64,000 bases of DNA from Symbiodinium natans (taxonomy: Eukaryota > Sar > Dinophyceae > Suessiales > Symbiodiniaceae), in assembly GCA_905221605.1 (NCBI GenBank), contig CAJNDS010001535.1:308868-372867 (forward strand), read 5' to 3'. Every line of letters starts with the position of its first letter. Position 1 is the stretch's first letter. Shown here one piece after another: positions 51,601 to 60,054 of this stretch. The notes below the pieces were generated by a model. The model ran no database searches. It was not told the DNA's origin and was given only the letters and a program-made list of their open reading frames with translations. The translations under genes were made by a program, and so were the position numbers.

Positions 51601-54600
51601 AATGGAAGGGCGGACTGTGGAGTCGGTTCGTCGGATGCCACGTTGTTGCCGAAGCAGGGAGAAGGCCGAGGAGTATGCGTTCTACATGTGGCCAGGGTTT
51701 CTGACACCAATGAGTGTTCGGGAATGGGCATGTTGGACTCGGGAGCATCACATCCTCTCAGATCACTTCGTCCTGGAGAACAGCTTCCGCAGCAAAAGGT
51801 GTTGGTGTCTTTAGCTGTTGGATCTCGGGAGATGTGTATTACCCCAGGTGGGACCCTGGTAACTCCTGAAATGGTAGATCCACTAGTGCCAATTGGCAAA
51901 GCGAGCGCCTTGGTTGGTCTCAGAGTTCAGTGGCGTGGTGGCAAGTGCACAGCCTCACATCCTGTTCTGGGGGAACTTCGCGTTCGTGATCTGAATGGGT
52001 GCCCTTGTTTGGAAAAGGAGGTGGCGCTTCAGATCATTGATGAAATGGATTGGTGCTCACCAAAGCAAGCTTTGAAGGTGGCACGTATGGTTCAAGGGTG
52101 TCCGAATACGGACAACGAGGTGGCTGTAAAAACGTCGTTGCAAAGCGCAGCGCGGACAGCGTCAGCGAATGAGGAGGAGTTCGTCCAGGCATGCTGGAGA
52201 TTTCTTCGGTGGTATTATGGGGATATACCAGAAAATATGCTGATGGAGCTGTTGCCACGTGGAGATATTGCAGCGTTGCCTTTCAACCGTCATAAAAGGA
52301 AACGGCTGGCACGAGCAAAAAGGGTGGTGGTACACCTATTTTCGGGAAAACAAAAATGGCATTTTCCCAGTCGGGATGTGGAGGTACTGGAGCTGGATTT
52401 GACAAAAGGCGGTGACCTACATAATTCGAGCGTCTGGAAGTATCTTCTGCATCTGGCGGCTGAAGGAAAGGTGGTTGCTGTGGTGGGAGGACCTCCATGC
52501 AGGACAGTGTCAAGGTTGAGAGGTGAAGACGGTGGTCCACCTGTATTACGCCGACGCTGTGGGCCTGAACGGTTGGGGTTAAAAAGTCTTCCTTGGCCAC
52601 ATCAAGAATTAGCTCAAAAGGATGGTGTTTTACTTCTGAAGATGCTTTTCCTATATGACGTGGCGGTGCATTCAAGGTGTGGAACTGCTGAAGTCATCAA
52701 TGGAAGTTCTGTCTTCTTTGGCATGGAAAGCCCTGGGGACCCTGAACTCATAGGGAAAGATTTCTCTCAGAACGGCAAAACGGTCTTGAGTGCTGAGGAT
52801 CTGGTGGATGGTTCTCAGGAAGGGCTCTCAAGTCCTACCTTCTGGAGTTGGCCAGAGGTGAAAAGCTTTTGTGAGCGTTATGGAATGTACGCTGCACACT
52901 TTGATCAAGGAGCGTTGGGACATGCTCTGGTGAAACCTACGACTTTCCTGGTGTCTGATATGGAACTATGGGAATCGTTAGAACAAGTTCGCGTGGTTGT
53001 TCCGTGGTCAGCAACATTCGCTTCTACCCTGGAAGAGCGTATGGGACAATCCTCTATATGGGCGCGATGGGCGTTTGGATTGGTTAAAAGAATACGTCAC
53101 AGGTTGGCACAATGGTTGCATGAGAGCGATGCTGAACGGGCAGCTATGGTGTCAAAAAAGGAAGAACGAGAAGGAACGTTACGGAGGTTGACAGCTGAGG
53201 AGCGTGCCTTCCGTGACCATTGCCTAAGGGGGCATATTCCCTTCAGACGTGATTGTCAAATCTGTGTGTCTGCTGCTGGAAAAGAGCGTCGCCATTTGAG
53301 GCGAAAGCATGGGGATGCTTACACTTTATCATTGGACTTAGCGGGTCCATACAAGTTTTCAAAGGATGCTCACCAGCAGAAGCCACGACACGCTTTTATT
53401 GGTGTGTATCAATTTCCAATGTTGGATCCCAATGTGGGTCGCCCTCCAGAAAAGGAGGAAGATGCGGATGAGGTGGAAGATCAGGTGGTAGATGATGGTG
53501 CTGGTGTTGGAGAATGGTTAGGCGATGCAGTCGCTAACTTCGAGGAGGAAGACTCTGCACCGGTGGAACCTGCGCCAGTTCTGGAGGCAGAGGTGTTGAA
53601 AATTCAAGCTTCTGAAAAATCCTGGAAGGAACTGAAGGACCACTTGACCCAACCGGTTCGTATGATCAACTTCGTTATGGTGGAGCCGATTGTGGACAAA
53701 CAGCAAACAACTGTTTTATCGGCAGTTCAAAGGATGATGGTGCGCTTGCAGAGACATGGGTATCCGGTGTTGAGAATCCACTCAGATCGAGCGGGGGAGT
53801 TTGTCAATGCACGTTTCCGGTCCTTTTGTGAAACTCGTCTGATATATAGGACCACTGGTGATCCTGGAGTCCCGCAAACAAATGGGCGCGCTGAAGCATG
53901 TGTGGGTTTATTCAAACGTGGTGTCAGGTCGCTCTTAAAGGAGGCGCGACTCGGACCGGCGTACTGGGCACTGGCTGCTCGCCATTGGTCAATGTTACGG
54001 TGGCAGAAAGCTGAAAGGGAGTTGGGGTTAAATCCTAAGGCATTGCTTCCCTTTGGTGCTCAGATTCAAGTTAAACGTCGTCCGTGGGAGTTGCTGGGTC
54101 CGGATGGAACAAAGAAAGGTCGGCAATGGGTCGATCGTACGCAGCCTGCACTTCTTTTGGGTCCATGCGATGACCTACCTGGTGGTTATTGGGTGGAAGC
54201 TCAAGGGACTGCAAAAGATCCGGATGAACTGGTGTTATTTCCCTGCACTACGATTTTTTCCAATATAAAGGAACCGCCTGACTTGGAGCTGGAAGGGGTG
54301 GTAGAAGAACAGGAGCCTTCTCCTCCAGAGCATCGTCTCAAGGGGAAAAAACCGGCGCTTCGGTTCGCTGATGAGGAAGGTCCTCCTTTACCTCCGCCTC
54401 GCGATCCTCCAGTTCGTCATCGGTTAAATGAAAAAAGCCCGGCCTCTTCACTGCGTGGTCATGTGGGCTCCTTGCGCTTGCTTCGCAAGCGGGGGGAGAG
54501 TCCGCCCTTAGAAATTTTCGAGGATGACATGCAGGGTCTGGGGGAGCTGGAAGAAAATGCAGATGTCGAGGACAATGTTCCTGGTGATGAGTATTGGCCG

Positions 54601-57600
54601 ACTTGCTGTTCTCCTCATGAAAATGCTTATTTGGTCTGCAAAAGTGAGACTGCTGAGGATGGAACACAGTTGGAAAAGGAAGAGCAAAAAGCCAAGTCAA
54701 TGTATGAAAGGTCTATGTATGATTACGTGGACTGTGAGGAGCTTTTGGAAGGGATTGTATACCCAAAGAGGGTGAATCGAAGAGGTGGTATCAACAATTG
54801 GTGTACAAGTACGCGAGCTCTGGTGTTGGGCCACTATACTCATGGCGGAGTGTGTGGTATCACAAAAGAGACTCATCGAAGACCATGGCTATGTCGTTAT
54901 TTGGCATCATTCGTGAGGCACCACAATCCTGAAGCCAAATTTTCTGCTCTTCAGATCTCGTGCAATGCTCCGGTGTCATTGCATAGGGATAGTCACAATG
55001 AAAAACATTGCTGCAATTATGTGTGTGGCTTTGGTGACTATAAAGATGGTCAGCTGTGGGTTGAGGACGAAAAGGTTTTAGAGGAAGGAGCTGAAGTGGT
55101 GGAGCAATCTTATGGGAAGAAAGTCCTACCTGGAAAATTGGTCGATATCCACTGGAACTTCATGTCGTTCTTTCCGAGAAAACTGCATGGTCCTATGCCT
55201 TGGAAAGGGAACAGGGTATCCTTGACAGGGTACACACCTGTTTTTATGGAGCGTTTGAGCTACAAGGATAGGTGCTATCTTCTCCAATGCAAGTTTCCTC
55301 TTCCGGAACCACAAGCTGAAGAAGGTGAAAAAAGGAAATGGTTAAAAATGACGTTGAAAGAGACCTCGCTGGACGACCTTGCAGAGGAAGTCGACTACGC
55401 TGTGTTCGAAGCGCATCAATGGGCTCTAGAGGAGCATTTGAGTATTCGACGCCTAATTGCTGAACAGGAATGTTGCGTTTTGGACGAGTTCCATGGATCG
55501 GCCAATGAGTCGAATGGAGAAAAAGGATCAGAGACTAGAGAATGGCTGGTTAAAGCAAAAAGGGCTGAGGAACAGCTCTCGAAGTTTTTGGTCAAAGCAG
55601 CTCAAGTTCAGCAAATGGTACAAGAAAATACCGCGCTTGAGGCAGCAGAGGAGGTTGAGTTCCTGCAAACAAAAACAATCCCTACACAAGAAGCCATGCA
55701 AGAGCTGGAAAAGTGGAGGGAATCATTGTCGGACGAGGTGACGTCTTTGGTGAAAGAGTTGGAGGTGGTGGAACCAACAACTCAAGAAAAGCTGGACAAA
55801 TTGGCGGAAGAGCCTAATGCACCGGTGATTGAGTACGTTCCCAGTCTGGTGGTGTTTACCCGGAAGCAAGGGACAGGGAGGCGACGTGCCCGTATCTGTG
55901 CATGTGGAAACTTCATTTCGTCAACGGCAGCTACAGAATATGAAGGGCCGAGGTCACTCAGTCGTCACTCGTTGTACGCTCCAGGTTTAGATTCAACTAC
56001 ATTCAGGTGTCAAGTGAGGCACGCAGCATATATGGTGTGGATCATCGCTGGCTTAGACATTTCCAAAGCTTTTCTGACGGCGCCGATGAATAGGGCGCAA
56101 AGAGAAGGGCGTTTGGTGGTGGTGCAGCCCCCAAGGGCGGCGGTGAAATTGGGTCTTTGCACAAAAGAGGAGCGGTGGATTGTGAGGAAGGCCTTGTACG
56201 GTTTGGCCGAAAGTCCTGCAGCATGGGTGGAGTGGCGAGACCAACGTCTTCAAGGTATGTCTTGGGTGTCGAAGGATGGACAAGCAATGAGCTTTCAGAG
56301 GTCCAATGCAGACCCAAGTCTGTTCCTTATTATGGCACAAGAAAAGCCGGAAGGTGCAAGCAAGTTGGTAGGGACAATGGGTCTTTACGTGGATGATTTT
56401 TTGATGGCTGGGACTATGACAGTGCTCCGGGAGGCCTTGGAACAGATTAGGAAGGAGTGGAAAACTTCTGAACCCGAGTTCTGTGGTCCAGGCTGCGGTG
56501 ATGGATTCCTGAAGTTTTTGGGTGTCCAAATCTGGTATCGAAATGGCAGCTTCTTTCTCAACCAGGAGGACTTTGTGAGAGATTTGCTGAACCGACGAGG
56601 GTATCAGATCGATGAAACTGGAAAAGGGAGTAACCTGCCAATGGTGAAAGAAACTCCAGGTGAAGAAGAGGAGGTGGATATTCCTTCCTTGCGAGCGGCT
56701 CAAGGTGCCGTAGGGGAGTTCCTCTGGGTGGCAATCAAAACTCGACCTGATTTGGCGTTCTGCACGAGCCAGTTGTCTTTGTGGACATCCCGAAGGCCAC
56801 GATTTGTGGTTAAAAAGGCTGAGGAAGTTTTCCGATACCTTGCTGCAACTCCAACGTTAGGCTTGACGTTCGGAGCAATCGCAACATGCGAAAAAGAAAG
56901 AAATGAGGTGTTGCGTTATGGACGAGGCGTTAAGGTGGTGGAGTCCTACGCGGATGCCAGCTTTGCAGCAGGTGAAAACGAAAAGAGCCACTCAGGAGCG
57001 GTGGTGGTGTGGGGTGACTGTCCTGTAATGTGGGCAACACAAAGACAATCAACGGTGGCTTTAAGTACAGCTGAAGCTGAATTACATGCGTCCATAGAGG
57101 GAGCAACGATGATTCAGTCGTGCACCCCTATAATTGCCGCTTTGGTTGGAACAGGTGAAGAATCGCTGCAAAAAGTGCTGTATACAGATTCGGTTTCAAC
57201 GTGCTCGATCATTCAATATCCTGCTGGAAGCTGGAGGACAAGACACCTGAGAATTCGAGCAGCCGGTGTCAGGTCTCTGGTGGACCGTGGTTATATGGTG
57301 ATAGCGCATCTTCGCGGTGAGTATATGATCGCTGACCTGTTGACTAAGTTGATGAGTGGACAGGTGTACGCAAAGCAAAAGGCACTTTGGGGTCTCCGAC
57401 TGTTGGTACAAGGGACTGACTTGAAAAAAGCCTCGCTTGCAATGGCGGTCATGATGGTGGCTGCATCTCTGCAAGGGATGGCAACTGGTGGCGAAGAAGT
57501 GTCCACGGCTGGATTCTTTTGCTCAGAAGAAGGGGTGTGCAAGGTCGCCAACACGTCTACGGTGATGGTTCTGGCTCAAGGTATTGAAATGGTTGTCAAC

Positions 57601-57789
57601 AATTCAGACCTTGTTGCGTATTTGGTGGCAGCAATTATACTCTGGGAACTGGCATGGTGCCTCTTTCGACGGCTGTATAAATGGCTGTGGGTCAAGAAAG
57701 CGGTGGTTATTCCTGCGAGTGCCACTTTGTATACAACAGTGGGTGGGAACTGTATGCACGCAAGCAGTGACTGTGATGTTCTGCGATAG
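48682..57789 (+). CDS. Copia Gag-Pol polyprotein with methyltransferase-like and oxygenase-like domains (3035 aa)
   Basis: Numbered from the first ATG; the frame opens earlier, at 48652. Gag fills 1-about 750 and ends with a CCCH finger (C699, C709, C715, H719) and a CCHC knuckle (C729, C732, H737, C742). Two protease-like motifs follow: VDTAATH (D858) and the canonical LDSGASH (D1019). About 1214-1430 resembles a cytosine-5 methyltransferase: VHLFSG, GGPPC with Cys1273, MESPGDP, and GHALVKPTTFLVSD. Integrase: H1513, H1518, C1525, C1528; D1552, D1702 and E1738 (D-x35-E), with a long acidic insert after D1552. About 2030-2200 resembles a 2-oxoglutarate/Fe(II) oxygenase: H2101-x-D2103, H2169, R2178. 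Reverse transcriptase has LDISKAF (D2459) and YVDD (2571-2572); RNase H has D2758, E2800 and D2836. The tail has a membrane-helix candidate at about 2975-2996. Confidence 0.95.
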   Translation: MDMMRRRSEPGLSPTANEAEGNRGDGGEDRQQMVQALTDGREVAMIQPTPQVENEVVPVQAANPFWSERAQEEMRLRQSRPASLPASGGDRSGEGTRRPPSLQDLLGQEPAPVERPSSGLMGQMERGTIGGVQADEELIPDISGDMAVVKRALKELLVQTKELGNRLHRVEEKSYTSAASGSASRARSSGVVDANTAYPLGMTPEKQYLPGQVFYTDGMGGFWTVLPDGTWLPIEGYDLPKGCDLQSLPGSRKGDVQVEDEKEVPMMHVAEGKKPSRLPPLNYPTGGPASGGYASGPPGLTHVPITSMPSGVDGSVAPAGNQPGFVSARETAMQENSAGSGGYTMVDDVPYRWKMVAGKLELEKVPLTAVTPGIGHGLPQGPGGRVSLPPGAVVPRGMPITGDSSGTERPEALGKHVMSLPTLADYTPSNPTALGDWIAMIEPMLSSLTDTGRVWWQCVYSKAYQAYAKWLSVSPLERLGIKAELEGLKVVQTVHVLLEQRAVSLLLQAIPERLKTEIVSTRMLGSVMIFYKLLTVYQPGGANERSTMLNFLVQPSSATSISEAIKGVRQWAQWRSRLRELRASEPDATLLIKGLDALSSALLAKHPTVHFRVASFREKLGVDYSPTSETATQLAEMLQAEFELLLHSAGEQEVKQDSDAKKRARLNKAQKGTGDETEEGDKGKGKGKRYSGDGERPFCWIYGKTDAGCKFGARCKFRHDKDSLERGRCFECGAVGHLQPQCPYKDGASSNVDSNPERSRSKGNSPKGGKGGKGAKWGNAKKAEVAEGGDETANAGLDKGSASPSSPSTPNQVLAEALEVLKSMKLSSAQSASSGDPSVRMLCGSGLFQQERRVALVDTAATHLVRTLFPWECLPDTTVMVQSALGGVAMRITEKGTLIREDNGPLIIPLWLILEFGANLTVINGMCHVGAKSSLDQLLWFEHGCLVMDYKTAEKMVLHAERQRASWSHSQWRNGRADCGVGSSDATLLPKQGEGRGVCVLHVARVSDTNECSGMGMLDSGASHPLRSLRPGEQLPQQKVLVSLAVGSREMCITPGGTLVTPEMVDPLVPIGKASALVGLRVQWRGGKCTASHPVLGELRVRDLNGCPCLEKEVALQIIDEMDWCSPKQALKVARMVQGCPNTDNEVAVKTSLQSAARTASANEEEFVQACWRFLRWYYGDIPENMLMELLPRGDIAALPFNRHKRKRLARAKRVVVHLFSGKQKWHFPSRDVEVLELDLTKGGDLHNSSVWKYLLHLAAEGKVVAVVGGPPCRTVSRLRGEDGGPPVLRRRCGPERLGLKSLPWPHQELAQKDGVLLLKMLFLYDVAVHSRCGTAEVINGSSVFFGMESPGDPELIGKDFSQNGKTVLSAEDLVDGSQEGLSSPTFWSWPEVKSFCERYGMYAAHFDQGALGHALVKPTTFLVSDMELWESLEQVRVVVPWSATFASTLEERMGQSSIWARWAFGLVKRIRHRLAQWLHESDAERAAMVSKKEEREGTLRRLTAEERAFRDHCLRGHIPFRRDCQICVSAAGKERRHLRRKHGDAYTLSLDLAGPYKFSKDAHQQKPRHAFIGVYQFPMLDPNVGRPPEKEEDADEVEDQVVDDGAGVGEWLGDAVANFEEEDSAPVEPAPVLEAEVLKIQASEKSWKELKDHLTQPVRMINFVMVEPIVDKQQTTVLSAVQRMMVRLQRHGYPVLRIHSDRAGEFVNARFRSFCETRLIYRTTGDPGVPQTNGRAEACVGLFKRGVRSLLKEARLGPAYWALAARHWSMLRWQKAERELGLNPKALLPFGAQIQVKRRPWELLGPDGTKKGRQWVDRTQPALLLGPCDDLPGGYWVEAQGTAKDPDELVLFPCTTIFSNIKEPPDLELEGVVEEQEPSPPEHRLKGKKPALRFADEEGPPLPPPRDPPVRHRLNEKSPASSLRGHVGSLRLLRKRGESPPLEIFEDDMQGLGELEENADVEDNVPGDEYWPTCCSPHENAYLVCKSETAEDGTQLEKEEQKAKSMYERSMYDYVDCEELLEGIVYPKRVNRRGGINNWCTSTRALVLGHYTHGGVCGITKETHRRPWLCRYLASFVRHHNPEAKFSALQISCNAPVSLHRDSHNEKHCCNYVCGFGDYKDGQLWVEDEKVLEEGAEVVEQSYGKKVLPGKLVDIHWNFMSFFPRKLHGPMPWKGNRVSLTGYTPVFMERLSYKDRCYLLQCKFPLPEPQAEEGEKRKWLKMTLKETSLDDLAEEVDYAVFEAHQWALEEHLSIRRLIAEQECCVLDEFHGSANESNGEKGSETREWLVKAKRAEEQLSKFLVKAAQVQQMVQENTALEAAEEVEFLQTKTIPTQEAMQELEKWRESLSDEVTSLVKELEVVEPTTQEKLDKLAEEPNAPVIEYVPSLVVFTRKQGTGRRRARICACGNFISSTAATEYEGPRSLSRHSLYAPGLDSTTFRCQVRHAAYMVWIIAGLDISKAFLTAPMNRAQREGRLVVVQPPRAAVKLGLCTKEERWIVRKALYGLAESPAAWVEWRDQRLQGMSWVSKDGQAMSFQRSNADPSLFLIMAQEKPEGASKLVGTMGLYVDDFLMAGTMTVLREALEQIRKEWKTSEPEFCGPGCGDGFLKFLGVQIWYRNGSFFLNQEDFVRDLLNRRGYQIDETGKGSNLPMVKETPGEEEEVDIPSLRAAQGAVGEFLWVAIKTRPDLAFCTSQLSLWTSRRPRFVVKKAEEVFRYLAATPTLGLTFGAIATCEKERNEVLRYGRGVKVVESYADASFAAGENEKSHSGAVVVWGDCPVMWATQRQSTVALSTAEAELHASIEGATMIQSCTPIIAALVGTGEESLQKVLYTDSVSTCSIIQYPAGSWRTRHLRIRAAGVRSLVDRGYMVIAHLRGEYMIADLLTKLMSGQVYAKQKALWGLRLLVQGTDLKKASLAMAVMMVAASLQGMATGGEEVSTAGFFCSEEGVCKVANTSTVMVLAQGIEMVVNNSDLVAYLVAAIILWELAWCLFRRLYKWLWVKKAVVIPASATLYTTVGGNCMHASSDCDVLR

Positions 57790-58060
57790 TCACTGCCCAG
57801 GGCTAAGACGCTTTGTAAGCATTGCCTCAAGGATGGCTGGGTGGTGAATGCTGAGTTCCTTGGTGAGGAACGGGCCGCTGGAACGTGAATTTTCCAAGTG
57901 CGAGGTGAAGAAATCCTCAATGGTAAAGGATTCAGCCAATGAGCTGAAGGTTCGTCCTGGATGACGTTAAACCATAATGTGCATTTCAAGCAGCTGGCTG
58001 CTGCCTAAATGGCGGTTTTTGGCCAAAGATCTGCACCTCCAATGTGTCCTAGGAAATCCT
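57790..58060 (+). other. Copia 3' untranslated region
   Basis: 270 bases between the stop and the polypurine tract; no ORF or repeat of note. Confidence 0.8.
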
Positions 58061-58073
58061 AGGACAGGGGGAG
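58061..58073 (+). promoter_or_regulatory. Polypurine tract
   Basis: AGGACAGGGGGAG, nearly all purine, directly before the 3' LTR; expected primer for plus-strand DNA synthesis. Confidence 0.8.
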
Positions 58074-58302
58074 TGCGGAGCTGCAATTGGTATTGTAGAA
58101 AGGAGTTGGTATTGGAAGTTGAAGGGTCAATGAACCCGGTAATCTTTGGCTCAAGCCATGACCAAAGCGGTCAAAGGTTTCGTAAAAAGTGTGCCCTTGG
58201 TTTGGGGTCTTGCTGTTCGGTTGTTGGTTGTTCCAGGGGTAATAAGGGCTTCTGTTGGGGTTGACTGTCTTGTTCCCTGTCCTCCTTCGGTTGCCCCCCG
58301 TA
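58074..58302 (+). repeat. 3' LTR (229 bp)
   Basis: Identical to the 5' LTR over all 229 bases by direct comparison, implying very recent insertion. Confidence 0.96.
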
Positions 58303-58354
58303 CCCTAAACCCTAAACCCTAAACCCTAAACCCTAAACCCTAAACCCTAAACCA
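58303..58354. repeat. CCCTAAA block, right part
   Basis: Seven units continuing the array split by the Copia insertion. Its first five bases are the second copy of the target duplication. Confidence 0.96.
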
Positions 58355-58409
58355 GGATGTCGCTGCGTGCCCCTTTTTTTGGGTAGCCATCGGCCCACAA
58401 AACTGCCAG

Positions 58410-58490
58410 GCCACTGGTGCGGCAGATCTTTCCGGGGGTCGTGCGGATCCCCGCCCAGCTGCTCGACTTGGTACAAGTCTTGATGCAAGA
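58410..58490 (+). CDS. Probable host-gene exon downstream of the Copia insertion
   Basis: After CTGCCAG| the frame reads PLVRQIFPGVVRIPAQLLDL then VQVLMQ, with a GT donor at 58491. It shows that plus-strand exon/telomere-block alternation continues past the insertion, so the element probably lies in an intron. Confidence 0.52.
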
Positions 58491-58505
58491 GTGATGCTCC
58501 AAGGT

Positions 58506-58589
58506 TGAGGGTTTAGGGTTTAGGGGTTTAGGGGTTAGGGGTTTAGGGGTTTAGGGGTTTCGGGGTTAGGGGTTTAGGGTTTAGGGAAA
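58506..58589. repeat. TTTAGGG/GTTTAGGGG telomere-type block
   Basis: Eleven units, several with an extra G, about 15 bases after the exon's GT donor. Confidence 0.92.
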
Positions 58590-59197
58590 ATGGGTCAACA
58601 AGGAGTGCAGGTAGGTAGATGAAGCAGAGTCCCTACTGTCATCCTGGCTACGCGAGGTATGGTGCTGAAATGCTCTGGTCTCAGTCGCCTCTTGATTGCT
58701 GCACCTCTGCCAAAAGTGGTATCTTCAGAGGCCAAACCTGCCATTGATGCTCGTGGAAATGAAGGACCTGCGTTTGGCTGAGTACTGCTGGGGTTGGAAC
58801 AATTACCATTATGGTATCCCTTATGGTCCCTACATAATTATACTATAATAACCCTCAAAACCCTAAAGGCCCGCGGCGTATCTGCTACGCCGGCAGGACC
58901 TGCCGCCCGTGTCCTACGAGAAGGAGGCGTTTGCAGCAACCTCCGGGTACCAGATCACCCGCCTGAGCCTTGGAAGGTTGCCGAGGTGTTGTCCAAGCTG
59001 GTATGTGTTGCGAAGCCAACTTTAACAAGTGTTTTCGGCGATAAAAAAGCACAGACGCTTCGTGTTGGTGGAAAAAGCCTTCCACAAAACAGCTCCCTTG
59101 AGTAAAAACCCGTGAGGAGCGGCCTCAAAGGCGGCCCTGCGCTGCAGGCTCCAGGCTTCTGTGGAGGCTCCGCGGAGCCTTCTCGGAAGTTTCTGTC
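58590..59197. other. Possible exon region, frame unresolved
   Basis: At 58867-58990 two plus-strand frames look coding (RRQDLPPVSYEKEAFAATSG or VLREGGVCSNLRVPDHPPEP). A GT donor (CTG|GTATGTG) lies near 59002. I cannot choose between the frames. Confidence 0.35.
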
Positions 59198-59300
59198 TTC
59201 AGGGTTTGGGGTAGTTTAGGGTTTCGGGCGGTTTCGGGTTTGTTTAGGGTTTAGTGTTTGGGGTTCAGGGTTCAGGGTTTAGGGTTTAGCGTTCAGGGCC
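59198..59300. repeat. Variant TTTAGGG block
   Basis: About eleven degenerate units (GGTTTCGG, TTTAGTG and similar). Confidence 0.88.
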
Positions 59301-59428
59301 TTCGACGTCTTTTTTTTCGGGTTCCCCTGTTCGGCAGTTCATAGTGTGCGTGGCCCGCAGGTTGCAGTGGACGCGTCTGTGCTCCATCCGCCGCTCCCGT
59401 ATCTGCCCAAGATGTTCATGGTTTAGGG

Positions 59429-59513
59429 TTGTCCCCCTTCTGCTCACAGTCCTTAATGGGGGGGGGGGGGGCACTCTAATCCCATTTTAAGGACTGTTAG
59501 TATAAAGGGGGAA
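59429..59513. mobile_element. MITE-like inverted-repeat element with G run
   Basis: Left arm GTCCCCCTTCTGCTCACAGT + CCTTAATGGG; right arm, on the other strand, GTTCCCCCTTTATACTAACA + GTCCTTAAAATGGG. Imperfect arms of about 30 bases with a run of about 14 G between them. Confidence 0.55.
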
Positions 59514-59661
59514 CATCCCAAGTTCAGGGTTCAGGGGCCTTTGGCTTCCAAGGAATTGCCCAGAAAATCGCGAGAATGCAAACAGCTAGAAAGAGTCGAG
59601 CTTGCGGGAGCTCCACGAGTGAATGGTGCCCCTCAACACTGGTGCCGCCTTCCTTGACTGA

Positions 59662-59756
59662 GCCCTAAACCCAAACCCTAAACCCTAAACCCTGAACCCT
59701 AAACCCTGAACCCTAATCCCTGAACCCTGAACCCTGAACCCCAAACCCTAAACCAG
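59662..59756. repeat. CCCTAAA telomere-type block
   Basis: About thirteen units, half with CCCTGAA substitutions. Confidence 0.92.
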
Positions 59757-59939
59757 AATTAATCAACCGAGGACGACCCCTGCTGCGGGTTCGGAAGACT
59801 GGCCGGGAGTGCTCTGCCACGCATCTCCTTCTGCCGTGGGCGGCCCGTGACGTTTGTCAACTCCCTGCAGCTGCGATGACGTGGTTGGGACAGTGGAATT
59901 GTGGCAGCAAGTTCTTAGATCCTGAGCTTCATGCATCAG

Positions 59940-60054
59940 TTCCAAGGTGAGCGCAGCTGTGAAGACCAATGGGACGCCCTCGCCTCGAGCAACATGGAGT
60001 CTGCCCACGGTTTGCGGTTGGAGTTTTGTACGCTCGGTGCTCAAAAGCCGTCAG
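59940..60054 (+). CDS. Possible exon, unknown protein
   Basis: The frame reading CEDQWDALASSNMESAHGLR then LEFCTLGAQKPS is open and natural-looking, with a possible GT donor near 60054. Boundaries are not fixed. Confidence 0.38.

Larger units (their letters stand above)
48391..58302 (+). mobile_element. Young full-length Ty1/Copia LTR retrotransposon
   Basis: Two 229-bp LTRs with no difference that I could find, a primer-binding site, one unbroken gag-pol ORF of 9.1 kb, a polypurine tract and a CCCTA target duplication. Integrase precedes reverse transcriptase, which defines Ty1/Copia. It is much larger than a typical 5-kb Copia because of two extra enzymatic-looking domains and long spacers. 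It sits in a telomere-type repeat array, itself probably in an intron of the host gene, in the same orientation. Confidence 0.97.

Noticed and set aside
48674-57600. Many antisense and shifted frames over the Copia ORF
   Set aside because: Shadows of the 3035-residue polyprotein; none has independent motifs.
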